From a virus: DNA of 35,058 nucleotides. The position numbers and the translations under genes were made by a program. Of this stretch, positions 7,045 through 16,000 are shown one piece after another. The notes under the pieces are model-generated. The model searched no databases. It had not been told where the DNA came from and saw only the letters and a list, made by a program, of their open reading frames with translations. The stretch's first letter is position 1; the number at the start of each line of letters is the position of its first letter. The stretch spans positions 1 to 35,058 of IMG/VR virus record IMGVR_UViG_3300044624_000956; one strand, written 5' to 3'.

Positions 7045-7578
7045 ATGGCAAATAAAGTAAATAACCGATATTTCGGACAAACAGGTGTAGCCGCTACACC
7101 AACACTACCAGTTAGAGTATATAACGGTTCTGCAAAAGAAGGCTATATTGTAAATCAAGTTGGAGCACGTAGATTTAAATGTGCAGACGATACCACAACT
7201 TATACCGATGGAACAAATGCATTAACAGTTGGCAGTCAATATGTTATTGTATCTGTTGGCGATTCAAACTTTGCTGAAATCGGTGCAAGAGCAAATGCAG
7301 CAGGAATTGTTTTTACAGCTACAGCTACAGCAACTACTGGTGGAACTACAGGCACAGTCTACGAAGTAATTACAGCTAAATTAGTGCAAGGTACTGCTAG
7401 CGATCCTACCGCAGCTAATACAGCCACACTAGTTGGTATTGTAGCGGGTGCGGGCCAACGTCCTGTTACACTAAAGAAAATTAATTACAGAACAGCAGTT
7501 GACTTTAGCGGAAACCGTTATAAGTGGTCATTAAGTGATGACTCTACACAGACCTTGTTAATTTTAACCGCTATTTAA
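7045..7578 (+). CDS. Probable virion structural protein (beta-rich), unknown role
   Basis: 177 residues, no signal peptide or membrane segment. The N-terminus has RYFGQTGVAATPTLPVRVYN, then EGYIVNQVGARRFKCADDT, a pattern seen in small structural proteins of marine T4-like phages that begin with an FGQTG-type motif and a 'Y-I-V-x-Q-x-G-x-R-R-F' strand. The middle (90-130) is Ala/Thr/Gly-rich. The end, GNRYKWSLSDDSTQTLLILT, looks like closing beta strands. The strong AAGGAGAA site and its own late promoter imply high late expression, consistent with a virion or decoration protein. The exact role is not recognisable. Confidence 0.75.
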   Translation: MANKVNNRYFGQTGVAATPTLPVRVYNGSAKEGYIVNQVGARRFKCADDTTTYTDGTNALTVGSQYVIVSVGDSNFAEIGARANAAGIVFTATATATTGGTTGTVYEVITAKLVQGTASDPTAANTATLVGIVAGAGQRPVTLKKINYRTAVDFSGNRYKWSLSDDSTQTLLILTAI

Positions 7579-7592
7579 TCTAGGAAGTAAAC

Positions 7593-8582
7593 ATGGGACA
7601 GTTTGTACAAGTAAGTGGTGATTACAATATCAAATCCGGTGAAGGCGCTGTTATCACGCTGGATACTGGTGCTGGTGTTGGCACCACTCGCGTTACTGGA
7701 AATTTAATCGTTGAAGGTGATACACTAAATGTCTCTGTTGAAAACTTAAATGTACAAGATAACATCATTACCCTAAACTACGGTGAAACAGGTAATGGTG
7801 TTAGTTTAAGATATTCGGGGATCGAAGTTGATCGAGGACTTGCAACTAATGTTTCTTTATTGTGGGATGAAAACGACGACTCTTGGAATTTAAAAGAAGG
7901 CGGCGGATATAATACCAGCAAACTTAGATTAAAAGAAATTTTAACTAACAGTGATACTGATAGCGGTGATTTAACTTTAATTGGTACAGGCACAGGTGTT
8001 GTCAAAGTAGCAGGAACCACGGCCTATGAACTACAGGTCACCGATGATGACGACGTACCCAACAAGAAATATGTAGATGATGCAATTCAAACCAATCCTA
8101 CTTTCCAAATTCTAAGAGGAGACACCAGAGCCGCAGCATTTGACATTGGCAATCCCATTGATCCTGGTTTATTTCCTATCGGACCGTTTTTCACACAACC
8201 ACCAGAAAGTGTTATAGGATTTGCTGTAGATGATAATATTGTGGCGCAATTTTTCCGTAACAGAGTGCAGCTTGCAGGCATCAATTTCTTTCTAGAAGAC
8301 CCCACACCCGATGCTCCCGGCATCCCCGATGCCACCGTGCTACAAACAGTCAACACCAACGGCAATATCAAATTAGAAACCAATGGCACTGGCAAAGTTC
8401 AAATAACCTATGCTCTGCAGTTGGATAATCCTGGCGCAACTCCGGCAGCAGTTTCAAATGCCAGCTTGGTCTACGGTGGATCGATTGGTACTGGTAGTAC
8501 AGGTGTTTATTTTAGAAACACTGTTAATAATGACGAATTAATAAGCAAGAGCAAGGCTCTTGTTTTCAGCATGATATTTTAA
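7593..8582 (+). CDS. Tail-fibre-like virion protein
   Basis: 329 residues, beta-rich. The N-terminal half holds the repeated fibre pattern TTRVTGNLIVEGDTLNVSVE and then NLNVQDNIITLNYGETGNGV (roughly 28-70), typical of marine phage fibre proteins in which short strand repeats describe a triple-stranded shaft. Further on come GTGTGVVKVAGTTAYEL (about 130-146) and VPNKKYVDDAI (155-165), the latter a motif widespread in phage fibre proteins. The protein ends in a hydrophobic tail, SKALVFSMIF, similar to the ends of the fibre proteins at 9494 and 11224. AGGAAG ribosome binding site at 7582-7587. A receptor-binding or baseplate-fibre role is inferred from composition and neighbourhood. Confidence 0.75.
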   Translation: MGQFVQVSGDYNIKSGEGAVITLDTGAGVGTTRVTGNLIVEGDTLNVSVENLNVQDNIITLNYGETGNGVSLRYSGIEVDRGLATNVSLLWDENDDSWNLKEGGGYNTSKLRLKEILTNSDTDSGDLTLIGTGTGVVKVAGTTAYELQVTDDDDVPNKKYVDDAIQTNPTFQILRGDTRAAAFDIGNPIDPGLFPIGPFFTQPPESVIGFAVDDNIVAQFFRNRVQLAGINFFLEDPTPDAPGIPDATVLQTVNTNGNIKLETNGTGKVQITYALQLDNPGATPAAVSNASLVYGGSIGTGSTGVYFRNTVNNDELISKSKALVFSMIF

Positions 8583-8594
8583 GAGATAATAAAA

Positions 8595-8978
8595 ATGATA
8601 TACAGCACACGACTAACAACTTCAGGAGATACGCTAGTGTTTACCAGCACTAGTACAGGAGCCCCAGTTGGTGGCGCGGTGGTTGCGCAAGATAATGCTA
8701 TTACAAATATTATAGTTTGTAATACAGGAACACCAAACTTAACTGACGAAACTGTTAACAGTTGTACTCTTACATTGAACCTAGTAGCAGCAGGTGGAGT
8801 AAGTTCTGATACCAATACTATTGTTAAAAATCTAATTGTACCTGCAGGAGAAACTGTGTTTTTCAGCGATGAAAGAATAGTATTAAGAGGAGCCAGCAGT
8901 TACGGTAACGATCAAATACGTGCTACAGCCAGTGTGGGCAATCTGTTAAGCATCACAGTGAGCGCACTACCAGTATGA
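8595..8978 (+). CDS. Short beta-sandwich-like virion protein
   Basis: 127 residues with alternating hydrophobic strands: TNIIVCNTGTPNL, CTLTLNLVAAGG, then IVPAGETVFFSDERIVLRGA and a final DQIRATASVGNLLSITVSAL. The layout (nucleotide-free, 'I..CN', then 'vPa.e.v.f..e..vL..g..i.a.a') is the same as in the short proteins at 12281 and 26965, so all three are probably distant paralogs that accompany fibre genes. The ribosome binding site is weak (AAGAGA). The stop overlaps the next start (ATGA), implying translational coupling. Function unknown; an adaptor or decoration protein is plausible. Confidence 0.7.
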   Translation: MIYSTRLTTSGDTLVFTSTSTGAPVGGAVVAQDNAITNIIVCNTGTPNLTDETVNSCTLTLNLVAAGGVSSDTNTIVKNLIVPAGETVFFSDERIVLRGASSYGNDQIRATASVGNLLSITVSALPV

Positions 8979-9475
8979 GATTCCTAAAACAAAAAACTCT
9001 CAGCAAGTACAGTCCCAGTGATCAATCACTGTTTACCAACCATTTTGGTCGTGCAGTCATGCAGCTCACTGGAGGACTTAGATTACCCAAAGGAACCACA
9101 GCACAACGTCCACAACTCAGCGGTGTTAGAACCACAGGTGCTGCCAATGGATTTATGAGATACAATACCACCACCAATTCCATTGAAGCCTATATTGATG
9201 GAGTGTGGGAAGTGGTTAGAGCTCCAGGAGCCACTGCTATTACCAAGCAGACTCTAGGTCCCGGTGATAATGTAGAAACTACATTTGGTCCTTTAACAAA
9301 AATACCAAACAGTGACAACAACATTTTGGTATTTGTGGAAAACGTATTTCAAATTTCCACAACCAACTACAATCTTGTAAACAACTATCTTGGATCAGGC
9401 AATACCCATATTGTTTTTACCAGTTCAGTGCCTTTAGACAAATATATAACCATATACTTTGGCTACGCTGACTAA
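8975..9475 (+). CDS. Tail-fibre-like protein with GTT..RP / RYNT..W module
   Basis: 166 residues. Residues about 33-82 carry a module that recurs in the fibre proteins at 9494 and 11224: LRLPKGTTAQRP, then GFMRYNTTTNSIEAYIDGVW, where a Gly-Thr-Thr-x-x-x-Arg-Pro turn is followed by a strand pair ending in a Trp. The C-terminal half (TLGPGDNVETTFGPL to NTHIVFTSSVPLDKYITIYF) is beta-rich and resembles fibre-attached domains that bind partners. Start overlaps the previous stop by 4 bases. No catalytic motif. Probably a short fibre or fibre-tip protein. Confidence 0.75.
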   Translation: MRFLKQKTLSKYSPSDQSLFTNHFGRAVMQLTGGLRLPKGTTAQRPQLSGVRTTGAANGFMRYNTTTNSIEAYIDGVWEVVRAPGATAITKQTLGPGDNVETTFGPLTKIPNSDNNILVFVENVFQISTTNYNLVNNYLGSGNTHIVFTSSVPLDKYITIYFGYAD

Positions 9476-9493
9476 TATTACTGGAGCGAGTCA

Positions 9494-11089
9494 ATGTCAG
9501 AACCGTTTGTAGCACAACTTGGTAGAATCAGCGGCAAGCTGCTGTCAGACAACCTTGTTAGAAACGGCACGCCTCTAACTTTTAGAAACGGTCCAGTAGA
9601 TGCCGATCTGTTATATCTAGATGTCAACAATGCAAGAATTGGTATCAATACCAATCCTCCTACAGAAGCCTTAGATATCACTGGATCGTCTAGAATTGGC
9701 ACAAATGTGCTGGTAACTGGTACTGCTGCAACCATAGACAACATAATTTTAAATACTTCCGGTACTGTGACGTCCACTGTGGGTCCTATTATTATTTCAC
9801 CTACTGGGGCGGATGCTTATGTTCAATATGGAAAAGTGTTAACTCCTGAATTTGAAATTAAAGATAATCGAATTAGAGGATTAGATACTAATTCAGATAT
9901 CACATTAGATACCAGTGGTACAGGCAAGGTTGATATTTTAGCCAGCACAGATATTGCCGGCAACCTAGCAGTTACTGGAAATATACAATCAACTGGCAAT
10001 GTTAGATTAGATGGTCAATTTATCATAGGTGATAGTCCTTTAGATACAATTGCTATTGCTCCTGATTTTACACAAAGTATTTTGCCTGGACTAACAGATA
10101 CCTACGATTTAGGTACAGCAGTTAAGAGATGGAGAGACCTTCACCTCTATGATATGAACGGTGCTGATGCAGTTACCACACAAAATTTATTCATTAGCGA
10201 ACAAGTACAATTTAGTAACACTAATACTATTTCAACACTGCAAAGCAACGATAATTTAATTGTGTCTTCTGCTAGCGGTGTTGTTAGAATAGATGATATT
10301 TCTATAACAAAAACGTCAACAATTGGCCTATCAAGAAAAAAATATGCAGGAGATGCTGATCTAGATTCACAGTGGTTTGCTGGAAAAACTCCAGTTGAAA
10401 CAACGGTTCTTACAGCAGGCATTATCCAAGGTGTCGACAATTTTACAAGTCCTGGTAGCTTAACTCCTTTTAGTTTTTTGTATACTGGATTCTTTCTAGC
10501 ACCAACTACTGCCACATATACATTCACAATATTTGCCGACGAGAAAGCATACATTTGGTTGGGCAACTATGCCACAGCAGGATATACAAATGCAAATGCC
10601 AATGCCTACAGTGATTACTTTACTTCGCATACTGGCACTTTTTCTGTTCCGCTAACAGCAGGACAATTTTATCCAATAAGGCTGCAATGGTCAAATTTAG
10701 GCGGTCCTGGAGATCTTACAACGTTCACGTGGGCAAATGATGCAGGCCAAGCAACCACAGCAGATTTTACAGGTAGAGTTTTCACAGAACCATCAGCCGC
10801 AGGTGTTCAAGCCAACACAATTACCAACCTAACAAATGGTGCGCTTACTCTAAGTCATACAGGTCAAGGCTATCTAACCATCAACGATACCAATGCTTTT
10901 AGAATTCCATTCGGAACCACTGCTGAACGCACTGCCTATGAAGTTGGTGCAACTCGTTGGAACAGCGAAATAGGCTATATGGAATGTTTCGACGGCGGAG
11001 TTTGGCAAGTGGCTACTGGTGGTGGTATTGTTATTACTGCACCTATCATGGAAGAACTTGGCCACGTTTACACTCTCATCTTCGGCTAA
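9494..11089 (+). CDS. Tail fibre protein with inserted GLEYA/PA14-like adhesin domain
   Basis: 531 residues. The N-terminus GRISGKLLSDNLVRNGTPLT, then LLYLDVNNARIGINTNPPTE, and the shaft repeats (SGTGKVDILASTDIAGNLAV; TYDLGTAVKRWRDLHLY) match the 350-residue neighbour at 11224. Between residue about 272 and 440 an extra block is present: YAGDADLDSQWF, FLYTGFFLAPTTATYTFTIF (328-347), ADEKAYIWLGNYATAGY (348-364), VPLTAGQFYPIRLQWSNLGG (385-404) and PGDLTTFTW (405-413). This is the recognisable GLEYA/PA14 pattern (tissue-type adhesin, usually glycan-binding, with an acidic Ca2+-binding 'ADD/ADE' loop). The C-terminus returns to the shared GTTAERT/RWNS/W module and a hydrophobic end, GHVYTLIFG. 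Good GGAG ribosome binding site. Confidence 0.85.
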   Translation: MSEPFVAQLGRISGKLLSDNLVRNGTPLTFRNGPVDADLLYLDVNNARIGINTNPPTEALDITGSSRIGTNVLVTGTAATIDNIILNTSGTVTSTVGPIIISPTGADAYVQYGKVLTPEFEIKDNRIRGLDTNSDITLDTSGTGKVDILASTDIAGNLAVTGNIQSTGNVRLDGQFIIGDSPLDTIAIAPDFTQSILPGLTDTYDLGTAVKRWRDLHLYDMNGADAVTTQNLFISEQVQFSNTNTISTLQSNDNLIVSSASGVVRIDDISITKTSTIGLSRKKYAGDADLDSQWFAGKTPVETTVLTAGIIQGVDNFTSPGSLTPFSFLYTGFFLAPTTATYTFTIFADEKAYIWLGNYATAGYTNANANAYSDYFTSHTGTFSVPLTAGQFYPIRLQWSNLGGPGDLTTFTWANDAGQATTADFTGRVFTEPSAAGVQANTITNLTNGALTLSHTGQGYLTINDTNAFRIPFGTTAERTAYEVGATRWNSEIGYMECFDGGVWQVATGGGIVITAPIMEELGHVYTLIFG

Positions 11090-11101
11090 TTAGCCAATTG
11101 A

Positions 11102-11109
11102 ACTAAATA
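11102..11109 (+). promoter_or_regulatory. T4-type late promoter ACTAAATA
   Basis: TAAATA core in the 134-base gap between the two tandem fibre paralogs. The predicted start at about 11115 leaves a leader of about 109 bases before ATG 11224. Confidence 0.6.
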
Positions 11110-11114
11110 CTTGT

Positions 11115-11223
11115 AATTGCAGCTAACGACCAATTTGCTGCAGGATTCGACTGTGGTAAACCAGCAGAGAGCGCAAGCTGAAAATTTGGTTATCGGTGAA
11201 ACACCGGGTATATAGGAGAGCAC
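11115..11223 (+). promoter_or_regulatory. Structured 5' leader, possible pseudoknot
   Basis: Stem 1: TTGCAGC (11117-11123) with GCTGCAG (11137-11143), with one wobble pair. Stem 2: CTGTGG (11151-11156) with CCAGCAG (11161-11167), with one bulged base. Stem 3: CGGTG (11194-11198) with CACCG (11202-11206). In addition the loop of stem 1 (11129-11136, ACCAATTT) can pair with AAATTTGGT (11182-11190) with one bulge, making a pseudoknot that encloses stem 2. The ribosome binding site GGAG follows stem 3. There is no ATG in the leader. Pairings were found by eye; no energy calculation was possible. Confidence 0.45.
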
Positions 11224-12276
11224 ATGGCTATTGGTCGTATTTCCGGTCCGCTCTTAAAGTCAAACTTGATTCGTGACGGAGTCAATTTGGCCTTTGAGAC
11301 GAACCTTCTTTATCTTGATGTTGTTAACTCTCGCATCGGTATCAACACGGCTGCTCCTCAATACCAATTAGACGTAGTCGGCACAGCCCGTACTACAGAT
11401 CTCGAAGTTCTAAATCAACTAGACATTGGAAATTTTACCATCACGGGTAACACTATTTCTAGTGATCTACCAACCATAAGTTTTGTTGCATCTGGTGGTG
11501 AAGCTACAGCCTATCATTCTAGACTGGTAGTCAACGACATAGAACTCAGCGGCAACAAGATTTCTACCACAGCATCCAATGCCAATCTAGAATTAGATCC
11601 TAGCGGCACAGGCAAGGTAGATATACAAAGTGCTACAGACATTACGGGTAATCTACTGGTAAACGGTAACATCACTGCAACTGGTGATATTACCATAGGT
11701 GGTAATCTTACTATTGGTGATGCATTAACTGATACCATCACTATCAACGCCAGCATACGCAGCAGCCTAATCCCAGAAACAGATAACACATATGACCTAG
11801 GCTCATCGTCATACAAGTGGAGAGCAATTTATACACAGGGTATTTTTGCCACAAATTTAAGTCTAAGCACTTTCGATATCGGTAACATACATTTAGAAAA
11901 TAATGCTATTACCACAACTGGTGGTACAGACCTTGTAATAGATCCTAGCGGAACCGGCAATTTAGTAATTGGTGATTTCCACATTAGAGGTAACTCAATT
12001 ACCAATGTGGCAAACAATAGTATTACAGAACTATCGCAACAGGGTAGTGGTTATTTTAAAATTGCAGGTACAAATGCTTTTGTTGTACCGCGTGGTACAA
12101 CAGGCGAGCGTCCAACTGCTTATGCTGTTGAAGGCATGACTCGTTATAACACTGATGCAAAAGCATTGGAAATTTGGGACGGCCTACAGTGGTCTAGTCC
12201 TGCAGGTACAATTGGTGCTGTATCAGAAAGTACAGCCAACGACATTGCAATTAGATTTGCATTGACACTAGGATAA
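11224..12276 (+). CDS. Tail fibre protein, paralog of the 9494 protein without the adhesin insert
   Basis: 350 residues. The same architecture as the preceding fibre: N-terminal GRISGPLLKSNLIRDGVNL, then LLYLDVVNSRIGINTAAPQY; shaft repeats with DPSGTGKVDIQSATDITGN (about 122-140) and DPSGTGNLVIGD; the DTYDLGSS(S)YKWRAIY-type module near 190-205; and the C-terminal VPRGTTGERPTAY / MTRYNTDAKALEIWDGLQW module followed by the hydrophobic end AIRFALTLG. The paralog's region NTITNLTNG aligns with NSITNVANN here, which shows that the adhesin domain was inserted (or lost) cleanly between shaft modules. It has its own late promoter and leader. No enzymatic domain. Confidence 0.82.
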   Translation: MAIGRISGPLLKSNLIRDGVNLAFETNLLYLDVVNSRIGINTAAPQYQLDVVGTARTTDLEVLNQLDIGNFTITGNTISSDLPTISFVASGGEATAYHSRLVVNDIELSGNKISTTASNANLELDPSGTGKVDIQSATDITGNLLVNGNITATGDITIGGNLTIGDALTDTITINASIRSSLIPETDNTYDLGSSSYKWRAIYTQGIFATNLSLSTFDIGNIHLENNAITTTGGTDLVIDPSGTGNLVIGDFHIRGNSITNVANNSITELSQQGSGYFKIAGTNAFVVPRGTTGERPTAYAVEGMTRYNTDAKALEIWDGLQWSSPAGTIGAVSESTANDIAIRFALTLG

Positions 12277-12280
12277 CACA

Positions 12281-12613
12281 ATGCCAACCACATTCAAACA
12301 CGCAGTCAACTCAGGCATAGGAACAACACCAGTAGATGTGTTGCAGATTCCTGTGGGATTTAGAGCAACAGTAATCGGATGCAATATTGCAAACTCAACA
12401 GAATACGACACAGTCAGCGTTGATGTCTATGTAGTCAGTGATGATAGCACTCCGGCATATTATGTTAGGGGTTTAGCAATACCGCCAAACTCAGCAGTAA
12501 AAATTATTACCAATGGTGAAAAATTAATTTTACCAGAAACATCAGGATTGAGAATTGTCAGCGATACCGCAAACGGTGTTGACACAGTGATCAGTTATGT
12601 GGAATTATCTTAA
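12281..12613 (+). CDS. Short beta-sandwich-like virion protein
   Basis: 110 residues, predicted all-beta: VDVLQIPVGFRATVIGCNIA, YDTVSVDVYVVSDDS, YVRGLAIPPNSAVKIITNGE, KLILPETSGLRIVS, TVISYVEL. The pattern of a 'vP.gf.a.v..c.ia' strand, a 'vsV.vyv' strand, an 'iPpns.v' turn, an 'L.l..t..l.i' strand and a final strand is shared with the proteins at 26965 and, more loosely, 8595. It starts 4 bases after the fibre stop, with only a weak AGGA upstream. Its place between fibre genes suggests a virion accessory protein; the precise function is unknown. Confidence 0.72.
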   Translation: MPTTFKHAVNSGIGTTPVDVLQIPVGFRATVIGCNIANSTEYDTVSVDVYVVSDDSTPAYYVRGLAIPPNSAVKIITNGEKLILPETSGLRIVSDTANGVDTVISYVELS

Positions 12614-12623
12614 GGACTAAATT

Positions 12624-12992
12624 ATGGCAAACAACTATTATCTAGGTAATGATCCGCAAACTGCACTGGGAGCTACTCCAAGATTTTTTTACGGACTGAG
12701 AAAAAATGAAAACGGCAGCTTGTTCCTAGAGCGCAGTGATCAAACCAAGGGCAATGATTCAATTCAACTAAACAGTCCTGGACTAGAAGAAGAAAACTAC
12801 ACAGATTTTGAAGTAGGAGTTGATTTTTTTGAAGGCATTGATGTCAATCACAATCCAGTCTATGATAATTTAAGATATCAGCAATATAGATGGGATGATA
12901 GAGCATTGTTCTATTTTATCAACGACGACGGTGAATTGGTAGTAAGAATAGGCAGCGGTCATACCTACGACAACAGCGCATCAGAGGGTTAA
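12624..12992 (+). CDS. Small virion-associated protein of unknown function
   Basis: 122 residues, acidic and rich in Tyr, Asn and Asp. N-terminus MANNYYLGNDPQTALGATPR, then FFYGLRKNENGSLFLERSDQ. The middle is TDFEVGVDFFEGIDVNHNPV and the end has RALFYFINDDGELVVRIG. It resembles small structural proteins placed next to the giant fibre genes in marine T4-like phages. No motif gives a function. AAGGA ribosome binding site 7-8 bases before the ATG; the next gene follows after 8 bases, so the two are likely co-translated. Confidence 0.7.
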   Translation: MANNYYLGNDPQTALGATPRFFYGLRKNENGSLFLERSDQTKGNDSIQLNSPGLEEENYTDFEVGVDFFEGIDVNHNPVYDNLRYQQYRWDDRALFYFINDDGELVVRIGSGHTYDNSASEG

Positions 12993-13000
12993 TGTAAATC

Positions 13001-16000
13001 ATGGCAGAATTCAAACTTAGTAGATTCAAATATACATGGCACGGAGAATGGACTCCGGGTGCTAGATACAATCCCGACTATGTGGTCAGCTACGGCGGCA
13101 AAGTATATGTCAGCTTAGAAACACATAATTCCAACACCAACTTCTATGCTGATCTAGACTACTACAACAACGACAGTCCACCCCTGTTGGTTCCTAAATG
13201 GGAATTAATAGCAGACGGAGTTAGCTGGCTGGGAGATTGGACCAACAGCACATACTTCAAACGAGGTGACACGGTCAAATACGGCGGAGTGGTATATCTC
13301 TGTGTAACAGGGCATACTTCAAGTCCAGCCATTATATACGATGCCGAGGGAAATGTAGTATCTTCTCCAGGTTTAGCAGCCTTTGCTAGCGATACTGTAA
13401 ACTGGACAGTGCAGGTTAGTTCACAAGACTGGAAAATCGATTGGGCTGTCAATACCTACTACAAGATCAATGATGTTGTGAGATATGGAGGTATTGTATA
13501 CCGTTGCGTAGACTCACACCTGTCAGCAGCTGACCTTGCTGGAGGACTTGAGGGTAGTCAAGCACAGTGGGCGGTGGTATCACTGTCAGACGATTGGCGC
13601 GGCGACTGGACCATAGACACACGATTCAAGGTCAATGACGTTGTAAAATACGGCGGCAATGTCTATAAATGTCAGTTAGCACATACATCTGCATCTAATG
13701 CTGCTGACGGGCTACCGGCCGATCAAGCTAAGTGGGCGTCATTGCATGTTGGAGTGGAATACAAAGGTTCCTGGACCGCATCACAAATATACAAGTTAAA
13801 TGATGTGGTAAAATATGGATCATATCTATATGTGGCCACAGTCTTTCACACAAGCGGATTAGATTTTGATTCTATACATTGGAGCGTGTATTGTCCAGGA
13901 CAAGAATATGATGTTGTATGGACAACAACCACAGTATACCAAGCAGGCGATATTGTCAGCTACGGTGGAAATCTTTATGCAGCCATAGAGGCAAACACTA
14001 ATCAAAATCCAGCTGTCATACTGTCAGCTTGGGAATTGCTATTTGAGAATTCAAGAATTAGAGGCGATTGGACACAGATTGAATCTTATAAAATTGGAGA
14101 TGTTGTCAGAAGAGGCGGGAATGTCTATCTTGCACATCAAGACAGCGTAAATCAAGATCCCGATTTTTTAAATGATGACAGTACCACCAATGAGGACTAT
14201 TGGGATCTAGTGATTCCCGGTGTAAGATGGCGAGGTGTTTGGAGCCAAGATCAAATTTATCTTGCAGGCGACACCGTGGTATGGGTGGCCAGTTCATATC
14301 GTTGCCTGGACAAACACCTATCAAGCCAAACTAATAGACCAGATGATGACGGTGAAGTGGGTTCTACTCTAGAAGGTAGATATTGGGCAAAAATTACCGA
14401 CGGCAACAAGATCAACCGCATGAAAAACATAGGTGATCTAAGAACATTTGGCCCCACAGATGACGGCAGCACAGTGGGCTACAAGGCTTTAGAAATTGGC
14501 ACACAGGGATTGACTTTGGGTGTAATTAACGGTGAACCTCAGTGGGATCCTTTGGCCAGCACAGAAAAAGTATACTATGTGGCAGAATTCGGCGAGGATC
14601 TACCAACTGCCGGCACTAGCCCTCAAAATCCATGGCGTACAGTGAGATATGCCTGTGAGAATATCACAGGCTATGCTACAGTATTTGTTAGAACCGGAGT
14701 ATTTGATGAGATACTTCCGATTCGAGTTCCTGCATTTGTGGCCATAGTAGGAGATGAACTTCGCAGTACTGTGATTCAACCTGCCAACACAGTGCTGACC
14801 AATGACTACATATTGAGAATACTGGCTGCTGCAGATTATGTCAAGACCATGTTGAATTGGATTATTAGAGAATTACCTGTAGGCGATCCAGTGTTGGCTA
14901 TCGGGTCTGTTGTACGCGGCACTATTGCGCAGGATTTTTCAGGCACACCTGCCACATCCAACGAAGTGTTGATCACAACTTCATTGTTGGATCAATTTGA
15001 AACAAGACTAGAAACAAGTAATCCGGCCAGCATCAATGGTACCAACGCTATTACGGCAGATGCGGCACGACTTGCGGCTAGAGCACAGATAGTAGCCAAC
15101 AAAAATTTTATAAAAAATGAAACTACATTATATATTGATGCAGAATTTGATGATTCAACAGGAGCATTGGGCACTGAATCTCCAAGATGGAGCACAGATC
15201 TAGACAGGATATTAGATGCGGTGATCTATGACATAGCCTATGTTGGCAATTATAAAACCATAGAAGCTGCTAATTATTTTTTATGTGCCAGCGACTATGA
15301 TGTCAACAAAGTTCAAAACATGTTCTTGATGCGTGATGGAACAGGACTAAGAAACTGCACACTAAGAGGTCTTAGTGGAACACTTGGTGCACAAAGCATA
15401 CTTGGTACTCGCAGACCAACTGCCGGAGCATATGTTTCATTGGATCCAGGTTGGGGAGTAGCAGACTCTACAGCTTGGGTAGGAACAAAATCACCGTATG
15501 TACAAAACGTATCAACATTTGGCACAGGCTGTATTGGCTTTAAAATTGACGGCGACCTACATGCCGGCGGCAATCAAACCATGGTTGCCAACGACTTCAC
15601 CCAGATTCTTTCGGACGGTATAGGAGTATGGTGTAACGGAACAGGTAAGTCAGAGTGTGTGTCAATTTTCACATACTACAATCACATAGGCTATCTCTGT
15701 ACCACTGGCGGAAAAATTAGAGGAACCAACGGCAACTGTTCATACGGAACATTTGGCGCAGTATCTGAAGGATTTGATTTGGCAGAAAGTCCAATCGAAG
15801 CCACAGTAAACAATCGATACTATGAAGCCTCTACCTATCAGACCTTGGTGGACAACAATGGCGGATTAATGAAATTGTTTTATTCACATGCTGGAAATGA
15901 ATATACCACAGCTACTGCATCAATTCTAGCAGCCGGCACGGGAGGTGAATTTGCATTTGACGATATCAGAGATGGAGCTGTATCAGAAATTAGAATTACC

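Noticed and set aside
11143-11151. GGATTCGAC in the fibre leader matches a conserved tmRNA 5' element
   Set aside because: The surrounding leader is only about 110 bases, has no tag reading frame, no TPsiC-arm/CCA end and no matching acceptor stem; a 9-base match is not enough.
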